From NCBI GenBank assembly GCA_002381695.1, contig DFXM01000020.1, positions 547,403 to 601,457 of the forward strand: a stretch of 54,055 bases of DNA. Reading direction: 5' to 3'. The notes under the pieces were generated by a model. That model was not told the origin of the DNA. It made no database searches and was given only the letters and a program-made list of their open reading frames with translations. Position 1 is the stretch's first letter. Each line of letters begins with the position of its first letter. Below, one piece after another: positions 1 through 8,744 of the stretch. Origin of the DNA: Clostridium sp. UBA4108 (GTDB lineage: Bacteria > Bacillota > Clostridia > Clostridiales > Clostridiaceae). A program made the translations under genes and the position numbers.

Positions 1-60
1 CATTTAAAACAAAGCCAAATTTAAAAGTATTGATGTTACTTAAATTTTAAAATATGTAAA

Positions 61-96
61 AATGTATTGAAAAATACATTTTTTTTAATTTATAAT
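61..96 (+). promoter_or_regulatory. Promoter of the DDAH gene with overlapping palindrome
   Basis: A -35 box TTGAAA (67-72) and a -10 box TATAAT (91-96) are separated by 18 bp. The -35 box lies inside a perfect inverted repeat, AATGTATT-GAAA-AATACATT (61-80). A repressor bound there would block the polymerase. The regulator is unknown; an arginine-responsive ArgR-type protein is one guess from the gene content. Confidence 0.55.
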
Positions 97-140
97 TATA
101 GTGTATACGATATATAAAATATATATAAGGGGGGATTTTT

Positions 141-908
141 ATGTTTGAAAATGTAATTGTTAGAAAACCATGTAAAGCTATGGTGGAAGGAATAACTAGC
201 GCAGATCTAGGTAAGCCAAATTATGAATTAGCGCTAAAACAACATGATAACTATATTGAAACCCTTAAAAACTGTGGAGTAAATGTAACGGTGTTAGAAG
301 CAGATGAAAAATATCCAGATTCATGCTTTGTAGAGGATGTGGCACTTTGTACCCAAAAATGTGTAATTGTAACTCGTCCAGGAGCATTAAGTAGAAGAGG
401 AGAAATTGAAGCACAAGATATGAAAGCTGCACTTGAAAAATTTTATGATAATATTGAGTATATAGTGGACCCAGGTACAGTTGAAGCAGGAGATATAATG
501 ATGGTAGGAGATCATTTTTATATTGGACTTTCTGCAAGGACTAATGAAGAGGGTGGAAGACAAATGATTGAAATCCTTAAAAAATACGGTATGACTGGAT
601 CCATAGTACCACTAAGAGAAGTATTACATTTAAAAACTGGATTAGCATATTTAGAGAATAATAACCTATTAGTAGCAGGGGAGTTCGTTACAAGTCCAGA
701 ATTTAAGAATTTTAATAAAATTATTATTAACCCTGAGGAAAGTTACTCTGCAAACTGTATATGGGTTAACGATGTAGTTATAGTACCTGAAGGATATTCA
801 GGTACAAAGACCGCTATAGAGGCGGCTGGATATAAAGTGGTGGAAGTAGATACCTCTGAGTTTAGAAAATTAGATGGTGGTTTAAGTTGCTTATCTCTAA
901 GATTCTAG
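141..908 (+). CDS. N(G),N(G)-dimethylarginine dimethylaminohydrolase (DDAH)
   Basis: The 255-residue protein belongs to the guanidino-modifying (amidinotransferase/deiminase) superfamily. It is predicted to hydrolyse asymmetric dimethylarginine to citrulline and dimethylamine in the cytoplasm. Length and residue spacing match the bacterial DDAH type: nucleophile Cys250 in the C-terminal GGLSCLSLRF, His163 in VLHLKTG, Glu115 in TVEAGD, Asp66 in FVEDVAL, and arginines near 85 and 133 that could bind the substrate. A strong AAGGGGGG ribosome site precedes the ATG. The amino acid antiporter gene follows 53 bp downstream, suggesting import of the substrate or exchange for citrulline. A citrulline-forming enzyme on another methylguanidine cannot be excluded. 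Confidence 0.85.
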   Translation: MFENVIVRKPCKAMVEGITSADLGKPNYELALKQHDNYIETLKNCGVNVTVLEADEKYPDSCFVEDVALCTQKCVIVTRPGALSRRGEIEAQDMKAALEKFYDNIEYIVDPGTVEAGDIMMVGDHFYIGLSARTNEEGGRQMIEILKKYGMTGSIVPLREVLHLKTGLAYLENNNLLVAGEFVTSPEFKNFNKIIINPEESYSANCIWVNDVVIVPEGYSGTKTAIEAAGYKVVEVDTSEFRKLDGGLSCLSLRF

Positions 909-961
909 TAATAAATACTAGCCTAAAATAGAGCCTAAAAATTAAATAAGGGGGATTTATC

Positions 962-2425
962 ATGGTCAATAACCAAAAGCTAGAAACTAAAGTTAAATCA
1001 AAAGGATTAGGGTACTTAAGATTAACTGCAGTAGCTATAGGAGCTACCATCGGAGGAGGAGTATTTAGCCTTGCAGGAGATATGGCTGCAAATGGAGCAA
1101 ATACTGGAGCGGTACTTATAGGATGGCTAATCTGTGGTATTGGTATGCTAGCATTGACAATGTGTTTTTTTGGACTAAACAAAATAAAACCCCATTTAAT
1201 AGGCGGTATATATAGTTATGCAAAAGAAGGTTGGGGGGATTATGTAGGTTTTAACTCCGCATGGGGATATTGGATTAGTGCATTGCTTGCAAATGTTTCC
1301 TATGCAACCCTTTTATTTGCTGCAATATCTTATTTTATACCTATTTTTGGAGAAGGAAATAATCTTATATCTATAGTATGTGCTTCTGCAGTTATTTGGA
1401 TAATGAACTATTTGGTTTTAAGAGGGGTAAAAGAAGCAGCAGGTATCAATCTTATAATAACTATAAGTAAGATTGCTCCTATATTAGTATTTATAATGGC
1501 TATGATATTTTTAAGTGCATTTAATTTAGATATATTTATGTCAAATTTTTGGGGAGAGCCTGGTGGAATATCTATTGTTGAACAGATAAAAGCCACCTCA
1601 GGGACTACAGTTTGGGCTTTCATAGGTATTGAAGGAGCTGTAGTTATTTCTGGAAGAGCTAAGCGTTCAAAGGATGTAGGAAAAGCTACGATAGCGGCAT
1701 TTCTAAGCGTTATTGCGATTTACATCATGGTATCTGTTCTCAGTATGGGTGTAATGCCTAGGGCTGAGCTGGCTGAACTTGGGAATCCACCAATGGCAGC
1801 TATCTTAGAAAGTGTAGTGGGGCTATGGGGGGCAGCTCTAGTTAATTTAGGAGTAATTATATCTCTTGCTGGAGCAACCTTAGGATATACAATAATTGCA
1901 TCAGAATGTCCATATTTAGCTGCAAAAAATGGAGTATTCGCAAAAATCTTTGCAAAAGAAAATAAAAATGGAGCACCTAGCAATTCACTATTTTTGACAA
2001 ATGGAGTAATTCAAGTATTTTTAATAATAACTTACTTAAATGCTTCAACTTATCAGATATTCTATACAATATCTGCAAGTATGATAATGATTCCATACCT
2101 TTTAAGTGCTTTATACTATTTAATTATAGCTATAAGAAAAGATGATTTTGATATAAATGATAGTAAATCAGTAATAATAGCTAGAATAGTAGGTATCTTT
2201 GGAACAATATATGGACTTTGGTTAATATATGCAAGTGGTTTGACAGGCCTATTAATAACAGCAATACTTTATGCACCAGGAACCTTAGTATATATTAAGG
2301 CTAAGAAGGAAAAGGGAGAAAAATATTTAGAAAAGACTTCAGACAAAGTTATATGTGTAGTATTAGTTGCATTAGCAATATTATCCTTAGTATTAATATT
2401 TAATGGTACTATTAAACCATTTTAG
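962..2425 (+). CDS. APC-family amino acid antiporter (basic amino acid/ArcD-like)
   Basis: A 487-residue integral membrane protein with about 12-13 hydrophobic segments. The amino-terminal glycine-rich TM1 motif AIGATIGGGVFSLAGD is typical of arginine/ornithine and related antiporters of the APC superfamily. It lies directly behind the DDAH gene in the same orientation, with its own AAGGGGGA ribosome site, so the two are probably one operon. Inference from context: uptake of (methyl)arginine in exchange for citrulline, ornithine or another amino acid. The substrate cannot be read from sequence. Confidence 0.75.
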   Translation: MVNNQKLETKVKSKGLGYLRLTAVAIGATIGGGVFSLAGDMAANGANTGAVLIGWLICGIGMLALTMCFFGLNKIKPHLIGGIYSYAKEGWGDYVGFNSAWGYWISALLANVSYATLLFAAISYFIPIFGEGNNLISIVCASAVIWIMNYLVLRGVKEAAGINLIITISKIAPILVFIMAMIFLSAFNLDIFMSNFWGEPGGISIVEQIKATSGTTVWAFIGIEGAVVISGRAKRSKDVGKATIAAFLSVIAIYIMVSVLSMGVMPRAELAELGNPPMAAILESVVGLWGAALVNLGVIISLAGATLGYTIIASECPYLAAKNGVFAKIFAKENKNGAPSNSLFLTNGVIQVFLIITYLNASTYQIFYTISASMIMIPYLLSALYYLIIAIRKDDFDINDSKSVIIARIVGIFGTIYGLWLIYASGLTGLLITAILYAPGTLVYIKAKKEKGEKYLEKTSDKVICVVLVALAILSLVLIFNGTIKPF

Positions 2426-2443
2426 TAGAAGATAGATTATGTT

Positions 2444-2490
2444 AAAGGTTTTAGGAGAGAAGAGATTCTCCCTAAGACCTTTTAAATTTA
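2444..2490. terminator. Bidirectional terminator between convergent genes
   Basis: A 15-16 bp near-perfect hairpin (AAAGGTTTTAGGAGA pairing with TCTCCCTAAGACCTTT) is followed by TTTAAATTT. It separates the permease gene from the convergent minus-strand YfjL-like gene. Confidence 0.7.
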
Positions 2491-2521
2491 AGTTAAAAAT
2501 TATCTGTACTTTATAGGAAAC

Positions 2522-3277
2522 TTATTTTAGATGTTTATTAAGTTCTTTTACACTTTTAATTTCTAGTTTATCCTTCATGTCAAAAGAGAAGGCATATTTA
2601 ACATAACCAAACTCATCCTTTGCACCTAAATCTTTATCAAATCCATTCCCATTGATATTTACATTGCTGTATTTGTAGCCATTAGAAGCTAAAAGCTTTT
2701 GTATACTTTCACAGGATTTAAAAAAATCTTCTTTATTCTCTTTGGAACTATCAAATACTAAATCCAAGCTTATTGGCTTAGCTAACACTAAATCCTTAGA
2801 CCAAGCGGTATTACTAGGTAGTTGTCCTTTTAATACTTCCACTAACACATAAAGATTTTTTATATTGGGGATTTCTTTATTTAGTATTAAAGAGAGCTCT
2901 GCTGCGGCTTCCTTACTTAATCTATCACATAGTTCTTCATCTATTCTAGAATAGTATATTTCATCATATCTAACTTTTGGGTTAATAGTTCCACGAGTAT
3001 CTATGGTGTATTCTTTAGGGGAGTCTTCTTTATTGTCACTATCACCAATTACAAGCACATGAAAGTTATAGGAACTAAATTTAAAATTATAACTACCTTC
3101 AGTAATTCTTATAGTTTCATTAGGATAGGTCTCTTTTAAATATCTTTCCACAGTTTTTTTACTCATATATTTAGTTATAGGATTACCATTAAAGGCATTA
3201 TAAGCTGATAAAATGAAGAGCGCTATTATGGTTAAAAGAGTTATATAAAATAGTTTCTTCTTATTCAATAAAATCAC
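2522..3277 (-). CDS. YfjL-like membrane-anchored protein
   Basis: 251 residues with one N-terminal membrane anchor (about residues 8-28) and a long hydrophilic domain that is probably outside the cell. The TVERYLKETYPNE stretch resembles the YfjL-like family of Firmicutes, whose function is unknown. The GTG start overlaps the stop codon of the upstream anti-sigma gene (TAGTG), indicating translational coupling. It is the last gene of a three-gene ECF sigma operon, so it may act in the same signalling module, for example as a second sensor or a target. Confidence 0.55.
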   Translation of the reverse strand: MILLNKKKLFYITLLTIIALFILSAYNAFNGNPITKYMSKKTVERYLKETYPNETIRITEGSYNFKFSSYNFHVLVIGDSDNKEDSPKEYTIDTRGTINPKVRYDEIYYSRIDEELCDRLSKEAAAELSLILNKEIPNIKNLYVLVEVLKGQLPSNTAWSKDLVLAKPISLDLVFDSSKENKEDFFKSCESIQKLLASNGYKYSNVNINGNGFDKDLGAKDEFGYVKYAFSFDMKDKLEIKSVKELNKHLK

Positions 3278-3843
3278 TACCTTTCTTTAATTTTTAATAT
3301 ACATAATCCTGCTATTCCACCAATAAGTGCAAAGAGAAAATGAATTAAGGATATCATAAAGGAGCCCATGAGATTTTCTAATAAAAATCCCCAAAAGGAG
3401 ATATCTACATAGTTACTCTTAAAGAAGGATATTACATTTTCACCAAAGGACCAAATGAAAATAGGTAAAAAAGAAAGCAGGAAAACTATTTTCATATCTT
3501 TATAAAACACATATATAACACACCCTAGGATTGCATACCACAATACAAAGCCAAAGCTTTCATTTATTAAGGAAGTATTTATGGCAAAGTAAAAAGACAA
3601 TATTACAAATATAATTTGATAAAGAGAGAGCTTTCTATTTATTTTTTTAAACATAACATCTACGTCTTGAGTAGCTTCTATAGGAGACTTAATAATTTGT
3701 TCTTTAGAGAGTTCATATAAATCTTTGCATTCATTGCACTGGGACATATGATACTTCATCCATTCTGTAGTTTCACTGCTCAATAGATTTTCATTATATA
3801 AAGGTAATAAATCTTCAAATATATAACATTGCTTATCTATCAT
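3277..3843 (-). CDS. Zinc-finger anti-sigma factor (ZAS domain), membrane bound
   Basis: The N-terminal cytoplasmic region carries the anti-sigma zinc motif HxxxCxxC (His32, Cys36, Cys39 in YHMSQCNECK). About four hydrophobic segments occupy residues 74-180. The family binds and holds its cognate ECF sigma factor until a cell-envelope signal releases it. The start overlaps the end of the sigma gene by 11 bp, which ties it to that sigma factor. The inducing signal is unknown. Confidence 0.8.
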   Translation of the reverse strand: MIDKQCYIFEDLLPLYNENLLSSETTEWMKYHMSQCNECKDLYELSKEQIIKSPIEATQDVDVMFKKINRKLSLYQIIFVILSFYFAINTSLINESFGFVLWYAILGCVIYVFYKDMKIVFLLSFLPIFIWSFGENVISFFKSNYVDISFWGFLLENLMGSFMISLIHFLFALIGGIAGLCILKIKER

Positions 3844-4327
3844 ATTTCTTCAACTCCTTCTGAAGTTTTAGTTTAGTTCTATGAAAATTAACCCTTGCAT
3901 AATTTTCACTGATATTTAATAGTGTGCCTATCTCTTGAAAGGAAAGCTCTCCATAAATTCGTAAAATCACAATTTCTTTAGGTGTATCCTCTAGGTTATT
4001 AATAAGGTTTAATAGAGTAGCTTTTTCATACTTTTCTATGAATTCATCTTCTAAATTACAGTAGTTTAGAGAATTGGTTGAAAGCTCATGAGTTAAATTT
4101 TTTGTATACTTCTTTTTCCTAAATTCCTTTTTTAATAAATTATTAGCTATAGAAAATACCCAGGTTTGTAGAGAGGAATTTCCTTTAAAAGAATTATAGG
4201 ATTTTAAGGCTTCATAAAAGACTTCCTGAGTTAAATCTTCAGAGAGTTCTTTATCCTTGGTTTTTATATAAAAAAAAGCATAAATCTTAGGTTGAATATG
4301 ATTATATAAACTTTCTAAATTTTTCAT
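3833..4327 (-). CDS. ECF-type sigma-70 family RNA polymerase sigma factor
   Basis: 164 residues. Region 2 is visible as DLTQEVFYEALKSY and TWVFSIANNLL. Region 4 has a helix-turn-helix in ELSFQEIGTLLNISENYARV. It directs RNA polymerase to a small regulon and is held in check by the overlapping anti-sigma gene. It is the first gene of the operon. Upstream on the minus strand is a TGTAAC-type element that could be an ECF -35 site for autoregulation; this is weak evidence. Confidence 0.85.
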   Translation of the reverse strand: MKNLESLYNHIQPKIYAFFYIKTKDKELSEDLTQEVFYEALKSYNSFKGNSSLQTWVFSIANNLLKKEFRKKKYTKNLTHELSTNSLNYCNLEDEFIEKYEKATLLNLINNLEDTPKEIVILRIYGELSFQEIGTLLNISENYARVNFHRTKLKLQKELKKYDR

Positions 4328-4401
4328 TCCTTAACTCCTCTCTAGCAAGTTTCTTTTCATATCATTAGTACCATAAAAGGTTGTTTTGTTACAAGAAAAA
4401 T

Positions 4402-4431
4402 AAAAAAACTTGGACTTAATTATTATCCAAG
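4402..4431 (-). terminator. Terminator of the GGDEF gene
   Basis: On the minus strand, CTTGGA pairs with TCCAAG (4426-4431 with 4409-4414) and is followed by a run of seven T (4402-4408), immediately downstream of the GGDEF gene. Confidence 0.65.
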
Positions 4432-4438
4432 CTTTTCA

Positions 4439-5509
4439 TTACATATGTTCTATATTATTCCAAAAGATTACTCTGTTTTTGCCGCACTTTTTAGCATAGC
4501 AGTTTGCCTTCTCAGATTTATTTATTACTTCTTTAATATCTTTTCCGTCCTCAGGGAATTTAGATACTCCAATGGAAACAGTGATAGGATATGACCACTT
4601 CATAGTTTCACTCTCTACATTTTTTCGTATAGTTTCACATAATGTGGAGGTATAAGTATAGTCATTTTTCTCAACAACCACAACAAATTCATCCCCAGAA
4701 AGCCACCTAAAGAGCTTACATTCATTGGGTAAGGAATCTTTTATAACTGTAGATAGATTTTTAATCATTTCATTACCAGATTCGTAGCATATAGTATTAT
4801 AGCGTCTCAAATTATCTCCATCTATAAATAATATATAGAAGCCTTTATTACATTCTTTAAAGGTGTGAAGAAGATTAATTAAGTGTTTTTTGCCAGCTCT
4901 ATGATTTGCAATTCCTGTGGTATCATCAGTCAAGGCAAGATTATAAGCTGTATTATAGGAAGTAATTGAATCCTTAACCCTATTAACAAAACCCCCAATA
5001 ATGTGAGAAATTAGTCTATCAGAGTTAAATTTATCGTCCGGACTGCTATTAGTATTAGTTAAGAAGTTGTTAAATAACAATTTATAAAACTCCTCAATTG
5101 AGGTAATAGCTTTGCTATATTCCAAGGTTAAAATATGAAGATTAATATAATCGAAGCCATACTCAAGTGTTTTTAATTTAAACTCATTTTTTATGGAAGC
5201 TGCTACATTTTTTGCTAATGAGTATTTAGCTTGAGGAAGAACAATTAAAAATTCATCTCCTCCGTTTCTAAAGTAAGAATAATTATGTTCTTTAAGCAAT
5301 ACCTTTTTAATACTATCAACTAGGAGTTTTAAACATAAATCTCCACTATCACGGCCATGTTTATTATTAAAGTTCATAAAATTATCAATATCAAATTGAA
5401 TAAAGCAGCCCGTATCCTTAAATACTTTTTTAAAGTCACACTCTAAAAAGCTAAAAAAGTTGGGCAGTTGTGTTAAGCTATCTATATAAAAGCTACCTAG
5501 AATTTCCAT
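4439..5509 (-). CDS. Tandem GGDEF-domain protein (diguanylate cyclase-like)
   Basis: 356 residues from the chosen start. The ATG at 5509 has an AGGTG site 7 bp upstream, whereas a longer frame reaching 5569 has none. Two GGDEF modules lie in tandem: residues about 1-150 with NGGDEF (83-87) and metal-binding FDIDNF (39-44), and residues about 185-356 with SGDEF (271-275) and FIDGDN (228-233). No membrane segment or sensor domain is present, so it is cytoplasmic. No RxxD inhibitory site precedes either motif, so product inhibition is unlikely. The predicted activity is cyclic di-GMP (or related dinucleotide) synthesis. Whether both halves are active cannot be told. Confidence 0.8.
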   Translation of the reverse strand: MEILGSFYIDSLTQLPNFFSFLECDFKKVFKDTGCFIQFDIDNFMNFNNKHGRDSGDLCLKLLVDSIKKVLLKEHNYSYFRNGGDEFLIVLPQAKYSLAKNVAASIKNEFKLKTLEYGFDYINLHILTLEYSKAITSIEEFYKLLFNNFLTNTNSSPDDKFNSDRLISHIIGGFVNRVKDSITSYNTAYNLALTDDTTGIANHRAGKKHLINLLHTFKECNKGFYILFIDGDNLRRYNTICYESGNEMIKNLSTVIKDSLPNECKLFRWLSGDEFVVVVEKNDYTYTSTLCETIRKNVESETMKWSYPITVSIGVSKFPEDGKDIKEVINKSEKANCYAKKCGKNRVIFWNNIEHM

Positions 5510-5756
5510 AGAATTCACCTCAATAATTTTAATTAATACATATATAATTCTATAAAGAAAATAACACACCCTTACTGGATAATAATATAAATTTTAACAC
5601 ATAATTACATAAAATTAAACAGGTTTTTATTACAATCTACTGAAAAAGTCAGTTATAATTATAATAGCTATATTGAAATGCAATGAAAATATAGAGAATT
5701 TAATTAATATGAAGTTATAATGTATTAAAATACTTTAATTATGGGAGGAGTATGTT

Positions 5757-6914
5757 ATGGAGAGAAAAATCATTGATGAGAAGTTTATAATACTATTAAA
5801 GTATGTATATATAGCCATTATTGTATATTTTATTTGTATTGATAACAAGATTACTACATATAAGATAGTATTTCTGCTATTATATATTATCAATAATCAG
5901 TTAAGGTTCTTCCTTTTAAATAATAAAAAGAGAAAAAACTATATATCCTATATTCTTGAATTCTTAATTGCTTGTAGAATATATGAGTTTTCACCAGGTT
6001 TTCCTTATCTAATATTTATGCCAACGCTGATAGATATAGCCATAACCTCATCAAATATAACATTGATTATATATATTATTGTAATGGGAATATTTACGGT
6101 GATGGTAAAACATAGTATTATGGCAGTGATAATCTCTTCACTACCAATAATAGCCTTAGGCATTATGGTAAGAGACGAATTTAAGGAAAAAGTTAAAGCA
6201 CAACAACTCTATGACAAGCTAAGGGAGAGGGAAGAAGAGCTTAAAAAAGTCAATGAAGAACTTCAAAACTATGCTAATACTATTGAGGAAGTGGCGATTT
6301 TAAGGGAAAGAAATAGAATATCTAGAGAAATTCATGATAATGTAGGCCATGCCTTATCTACGATTATGATTCAACTAGGTGCCATAGAAAGAATAGCTCC
6401 AATTAATGGGAAAGGGGCTGCGGAAATGGCTAGTAACTTAGGTAGATTTACAGATGATAGTCTGAAGAGTGTTAGAAGTGCTGTTAGAAGTATGAAGCCT
6501 AGAGAATTTGAAGAGTATGAGGGAATAATTGCTGTATCAGAAATGATAAAGAATTTTGAGAAGCTCTCCGGAATAAAAGTAATACTTAAATTTTCAGAAA
6601 AACTTTGGAGCTTAAATGCTGATCAGAACATGGTAATCTATAGAATTATTCAAGAGTTTTTATCAAATTCTATAAGACATGGGAAGGCCACAGAGGTGAG
6701 AATTTTATTAAACTTTTTAGAGAATAATTTAAGAATTCATATAAAAGACAACGGTATAGGCTGTAGTAATATAATTGAAGGGGTAGGTCTCAAGAGCATA
6801 AAGGAAAGAGTTAGTGTTTGGGGTGGAACTATGGAATGTTATAGTAAAATTGGAGAAGGTTTTGAGATTATTTCCACTATTGAAAAGGGAAAGCTTAGTG
6901 TAGATGGAGTATAA
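5757..6914 (+). CDS. Sensor histidine kinase, HisKA_3/NarL-LiaS type
   Basis: 385 residues. Residues 10-137 contain about five hydrophobic segments with almost no extracytoplasmic loop, an 'intramembrane-sensing' layout. A coiled coil (about 145-180) leads to the HisKA_3 dimerisation box, where His193 in SREIHDNVGHAL is the phosphorylation site. An HATPase_c domain follows with N-box (EFLSNSIRHGK) and G-box (DNGIG, GVGLKSIKERV). It overlaps the response regulator gene. Such kinases usually sense envelope stress or membrane-active compounds; the exporter operon behind it fits that. Confidence 0.88.
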   Translation: MERKIIDEKFIILLKYVYIAIIVYFICIDNKITTYKIVFLLLYIINNQLRFFLLNNKKRKNYISYILEFLIACRIYEFSPGFPYLIFMPTLIDIAITSSNITLIIYIIVMGIFTVMVKHSIMAVIISSLPIIALGIMVRDEFKEKVKAQQLYDKLREREEELKKVNEELQNYANTIEEVAILRERNRISREIHDNVGHALSTIMIQLGAIERIAPINGKGAAEMASNLGRFTDDSLKSVRSAVRSMKPREFEEYEGIIAVSEMIKNFEKLSGIKVILKFSEKLWSLNADQNMVIYRIIQEFLSNSIRHGKATEVRILLNFLENNLRIHIKDNGIGCSNIIEGVGLKSIKERVSVWGGTMECYSKIGEGFEIISTIEKGKLSVDGV

Positions 6915-6927
6915 GGAGGGTGATACT

Positions 6928-7572
6928 ATGGAGAAAATAAAAACTATAATAGTGGATGATGAAAAATTAATAAGAGAAGGGTTAAAGGTTATTATTTCCT
7001 CATTTCCGGACATAGAGGTATTGGACATATGTGGAGATGGACAAGAAGCCCTTGAATATTGTAAAAATCATGAAGTAGATGTGGTACTTATGGATATTAG
7101 AATGCCTAATTGTGATGGAGTACTAGGAACTAAGTTAATAAAAGAAAGTTGTCAAAATACAAAAATTTTAATTTTAACAACATTTCAAGATAGCCAATAT
7201 ATTCAACAAGCATTAGATAATGGAGCATCAGGATATCTACTTAAGAATAGCTCTTATGATTTAATATGTGGAGGTATAAAGGCAGTGTATAACGGAAATA
7301 TCGTAGTTCATCCTGAAGTAATGAATAAGCTAACAGTAAAAGAAAATGAATCTAAGAGTGAAAAGCTAAAAATTAAAGCTTTGCTTTCAGAACGAGAATA
7401 TATAATAGTAGAAGAAATAGCAAAAGGTTTATCAAATAGAGAAATAAGTGAAAAACTATTTTTAACTGAGGGAACTATAAAAAATAACATAACAACTATA
7501 CTATCTAAGCTAGCTCTAAGAGATAGAACTCAAATTGCCATATATGCTTTTAAAAATAATATAGTTAAATAA
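6928..7572 (+). CDS. NarL/LuxR-family response regulator
   Basis: 214 residues from the ATG at 6928, chosen because AAGGAGGG lies 8 bp upstream; a frame-internal ATG at 6904 lacks a site. Receiver domain: acidic pocket Asp10-Asp11, phosphoacceptor Asp56 in VLMDIRMP, Thr84/85 and Lys106. The C-terminal LuxR helix-turn-helix is LSNREISEKLFLTEGTIKNN. It partners the kinase encoded immediately upstream and probably activates the ABC exporter operon downstream. Confidence 0.9.
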   Translation: MEKIKTIIVDDEKLIREGLKVIISSFPDIEVLDICGDGQEALEYCKNHEVDVVLMDIRMPNCDGVLGTKLIKESCQNTKILILTTFQDSQYIQQALDNGASGYLLKNSSYDLICGGIKAVYNGNIVVHPEVMNKLTVKENESKSEKLKIKALLSEREYIIVEEIAKGLSNREISEKLFLTEGTIKNNITTILSKLALRDRTQIAIYAFKNNIVK

Positions 7573-7635
7573 AACATATCTTGATAAAATTACAAATGGT
7601 AATTATTTAATTAGAAACTTAAATATCTATATAAT

Positions 7636-7675
7636 AAGAACTTATGAATAAGCAATTTCCATAGGTTCTTTTTTG
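7636..7675 (+). terminator. Terminator of the two-component operon
   Basis: AAGAACTTATG pairs, with one G-U, with CATAGGTTCTT and is followed by TTTTTT. Confidence 0.65.
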
Positions 7676-7686
7676 TGCAAAAGACA

Positions 7687-7752
7687 ATGACTTTAGTCAT
7701 TAATTTCTATGACCTTAGCTAGTAGGTAATTTATGACTAAAGTATCTATAAT
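7687..7752 (+). promoter_or_regulatory. Putative response-regulator operator and promoter of the ABC exporter
   Basis: Three copies of ATGACYWWAG start at 7687, 7709 and 7733. The spacings of 22 and 24 bp are about two helical turns each. The first copy is part of the inverted repeat ATGACT-TT-AGTCAT (7687-7700). A -10 box TATAAT (7747-7752) follows without a good -35, as expected of an activator-dependent promoter. The adjacent NarL-type regulator is the natural candidate. Confidence 0.5.
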
Positions 7753-7797
7753 TAAGATATAGAGTGATTAAGAGTATAAAATTAATGGAGGGATATT

Positions 7798-8742
7798 ATG
7801 AGTAAGGTAGAGATAAAAAATTTCACTAAGAGATTTAATGATAAATTGGTTTTAGATAACATTTCCTTTGATATTAAAGAGGGAGAAATATTTGGACTTT
7901 TAGGACCTAATGGAGCAGGAAAATCCACCTTGATTAATGCTATAGTAGGACTTTTAAAGGGAGAAAAGGGAGATATAGTAGTAGATGGATATAGCATAAA
8001 TAAGCAACCAATTAAAGTTAAGGAAAAAATAGGGCTTGTGCCGCAGGAAATAGCATTATTTGAGATTTTAAATGCTAGAGAAAACCTAGAATATTGGGGC
8101 GGATTATATGGATTAAGTGGAGAAAAATTAAAGGAAAGAGTGGAGGAAGCAATAGAAATAGCAGGGCTTCAAGAGCATTTAAAGAAGAAGGTAAAGGCAT
8201 ATTCGGGAGGAATGAAGAGAAGGCTCAATATTGTAGCTGCTATGATGCATCATCCTGAAATACTGATTATGGATGAGCCCACAGTAGGTGTTGATCCCCA
8301 ATCTCGTAATCATATCTTTGAAGTGGTTAAAAGAATGAATGAAAAATATAACACTACCATAATATACACCTCTCACTACATGGAGGAGGTTGAACACCTT
8401 TGTAATAATATATTTATATTAGATTTAGGTAAAGAAGTAGCTTTTGGAACAAAAGAACAGTTAAAAAGAATGGTACAGGATGATAAAGTTATAAGGATAA
8501 AGGCTTCTGGAGATTTAAACCCTCTTATGTTTAATTTAAAGAAAAATCCTAGAATTAGAGGGGTGGAAAAGGAAGAAGGAGAGCTAAAAATTATAGCTGG
8601 TACTAAGTTCAATTTAAATGAAATATTGGATGAGATACAGAATTTAAATATACAAGTTAAAAAATTAGGTATAGAAGAACCGAATCTAGAAGAGGTGTTT
8701 TTGACACTAACAGGTAAAAAACTAAGAGATGGGGAGGTATAA
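7798..8742 (+). CDS. ABC-2 exporter, ATP-binding subunit
   Basis: 314 residues. Walker A is GPNGAGKST (36-44), the Q-loop is VPQEIALFE, the signature YSGGMKRR (135-142), Walker B LIMDEPTVGVD (about 156-166) and the switch histidine is in YTSHYMEE. A C-terminal extension of about 80 residues is typical of drug/antibiotic and bacteriocin-immunity exporters. The stop is 2 bp from the next start, so it forms one operon with the two permease genes. It follows the two-component system, suggesting inducible export of a membrane-active compound. Confidence 0.88.
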   Translation: MSKVEIKNFTKRFNDKLVLDNISFDIKEGEIFGLLGPNGAGKSTLINAIVGLLKGEKGDIVVDGYSINKQPIKVKEKIGLVPQEIALFEILNARENLEYWGGLYGLSGEKLKERVEEAIEIAGLQEHLKKKVKAYSGGMKRRLNIVAAMMHHPEILIMDEPTVGVDPQSRNHIFEVVKRMNEKYNTTIIYTSHYMEEVEHLCNNIFILDLGKEVAFGTKEQLKRMVQDDKVIRIKASGDLNPLMFNLKKNPRIRGVEKEEGELKIIAGTKFNLNEILDEIQNLNIQVKKLGIEEPNLEEVFLTLTGKKLRDGEV

Positions 8743-8744
8743 TT

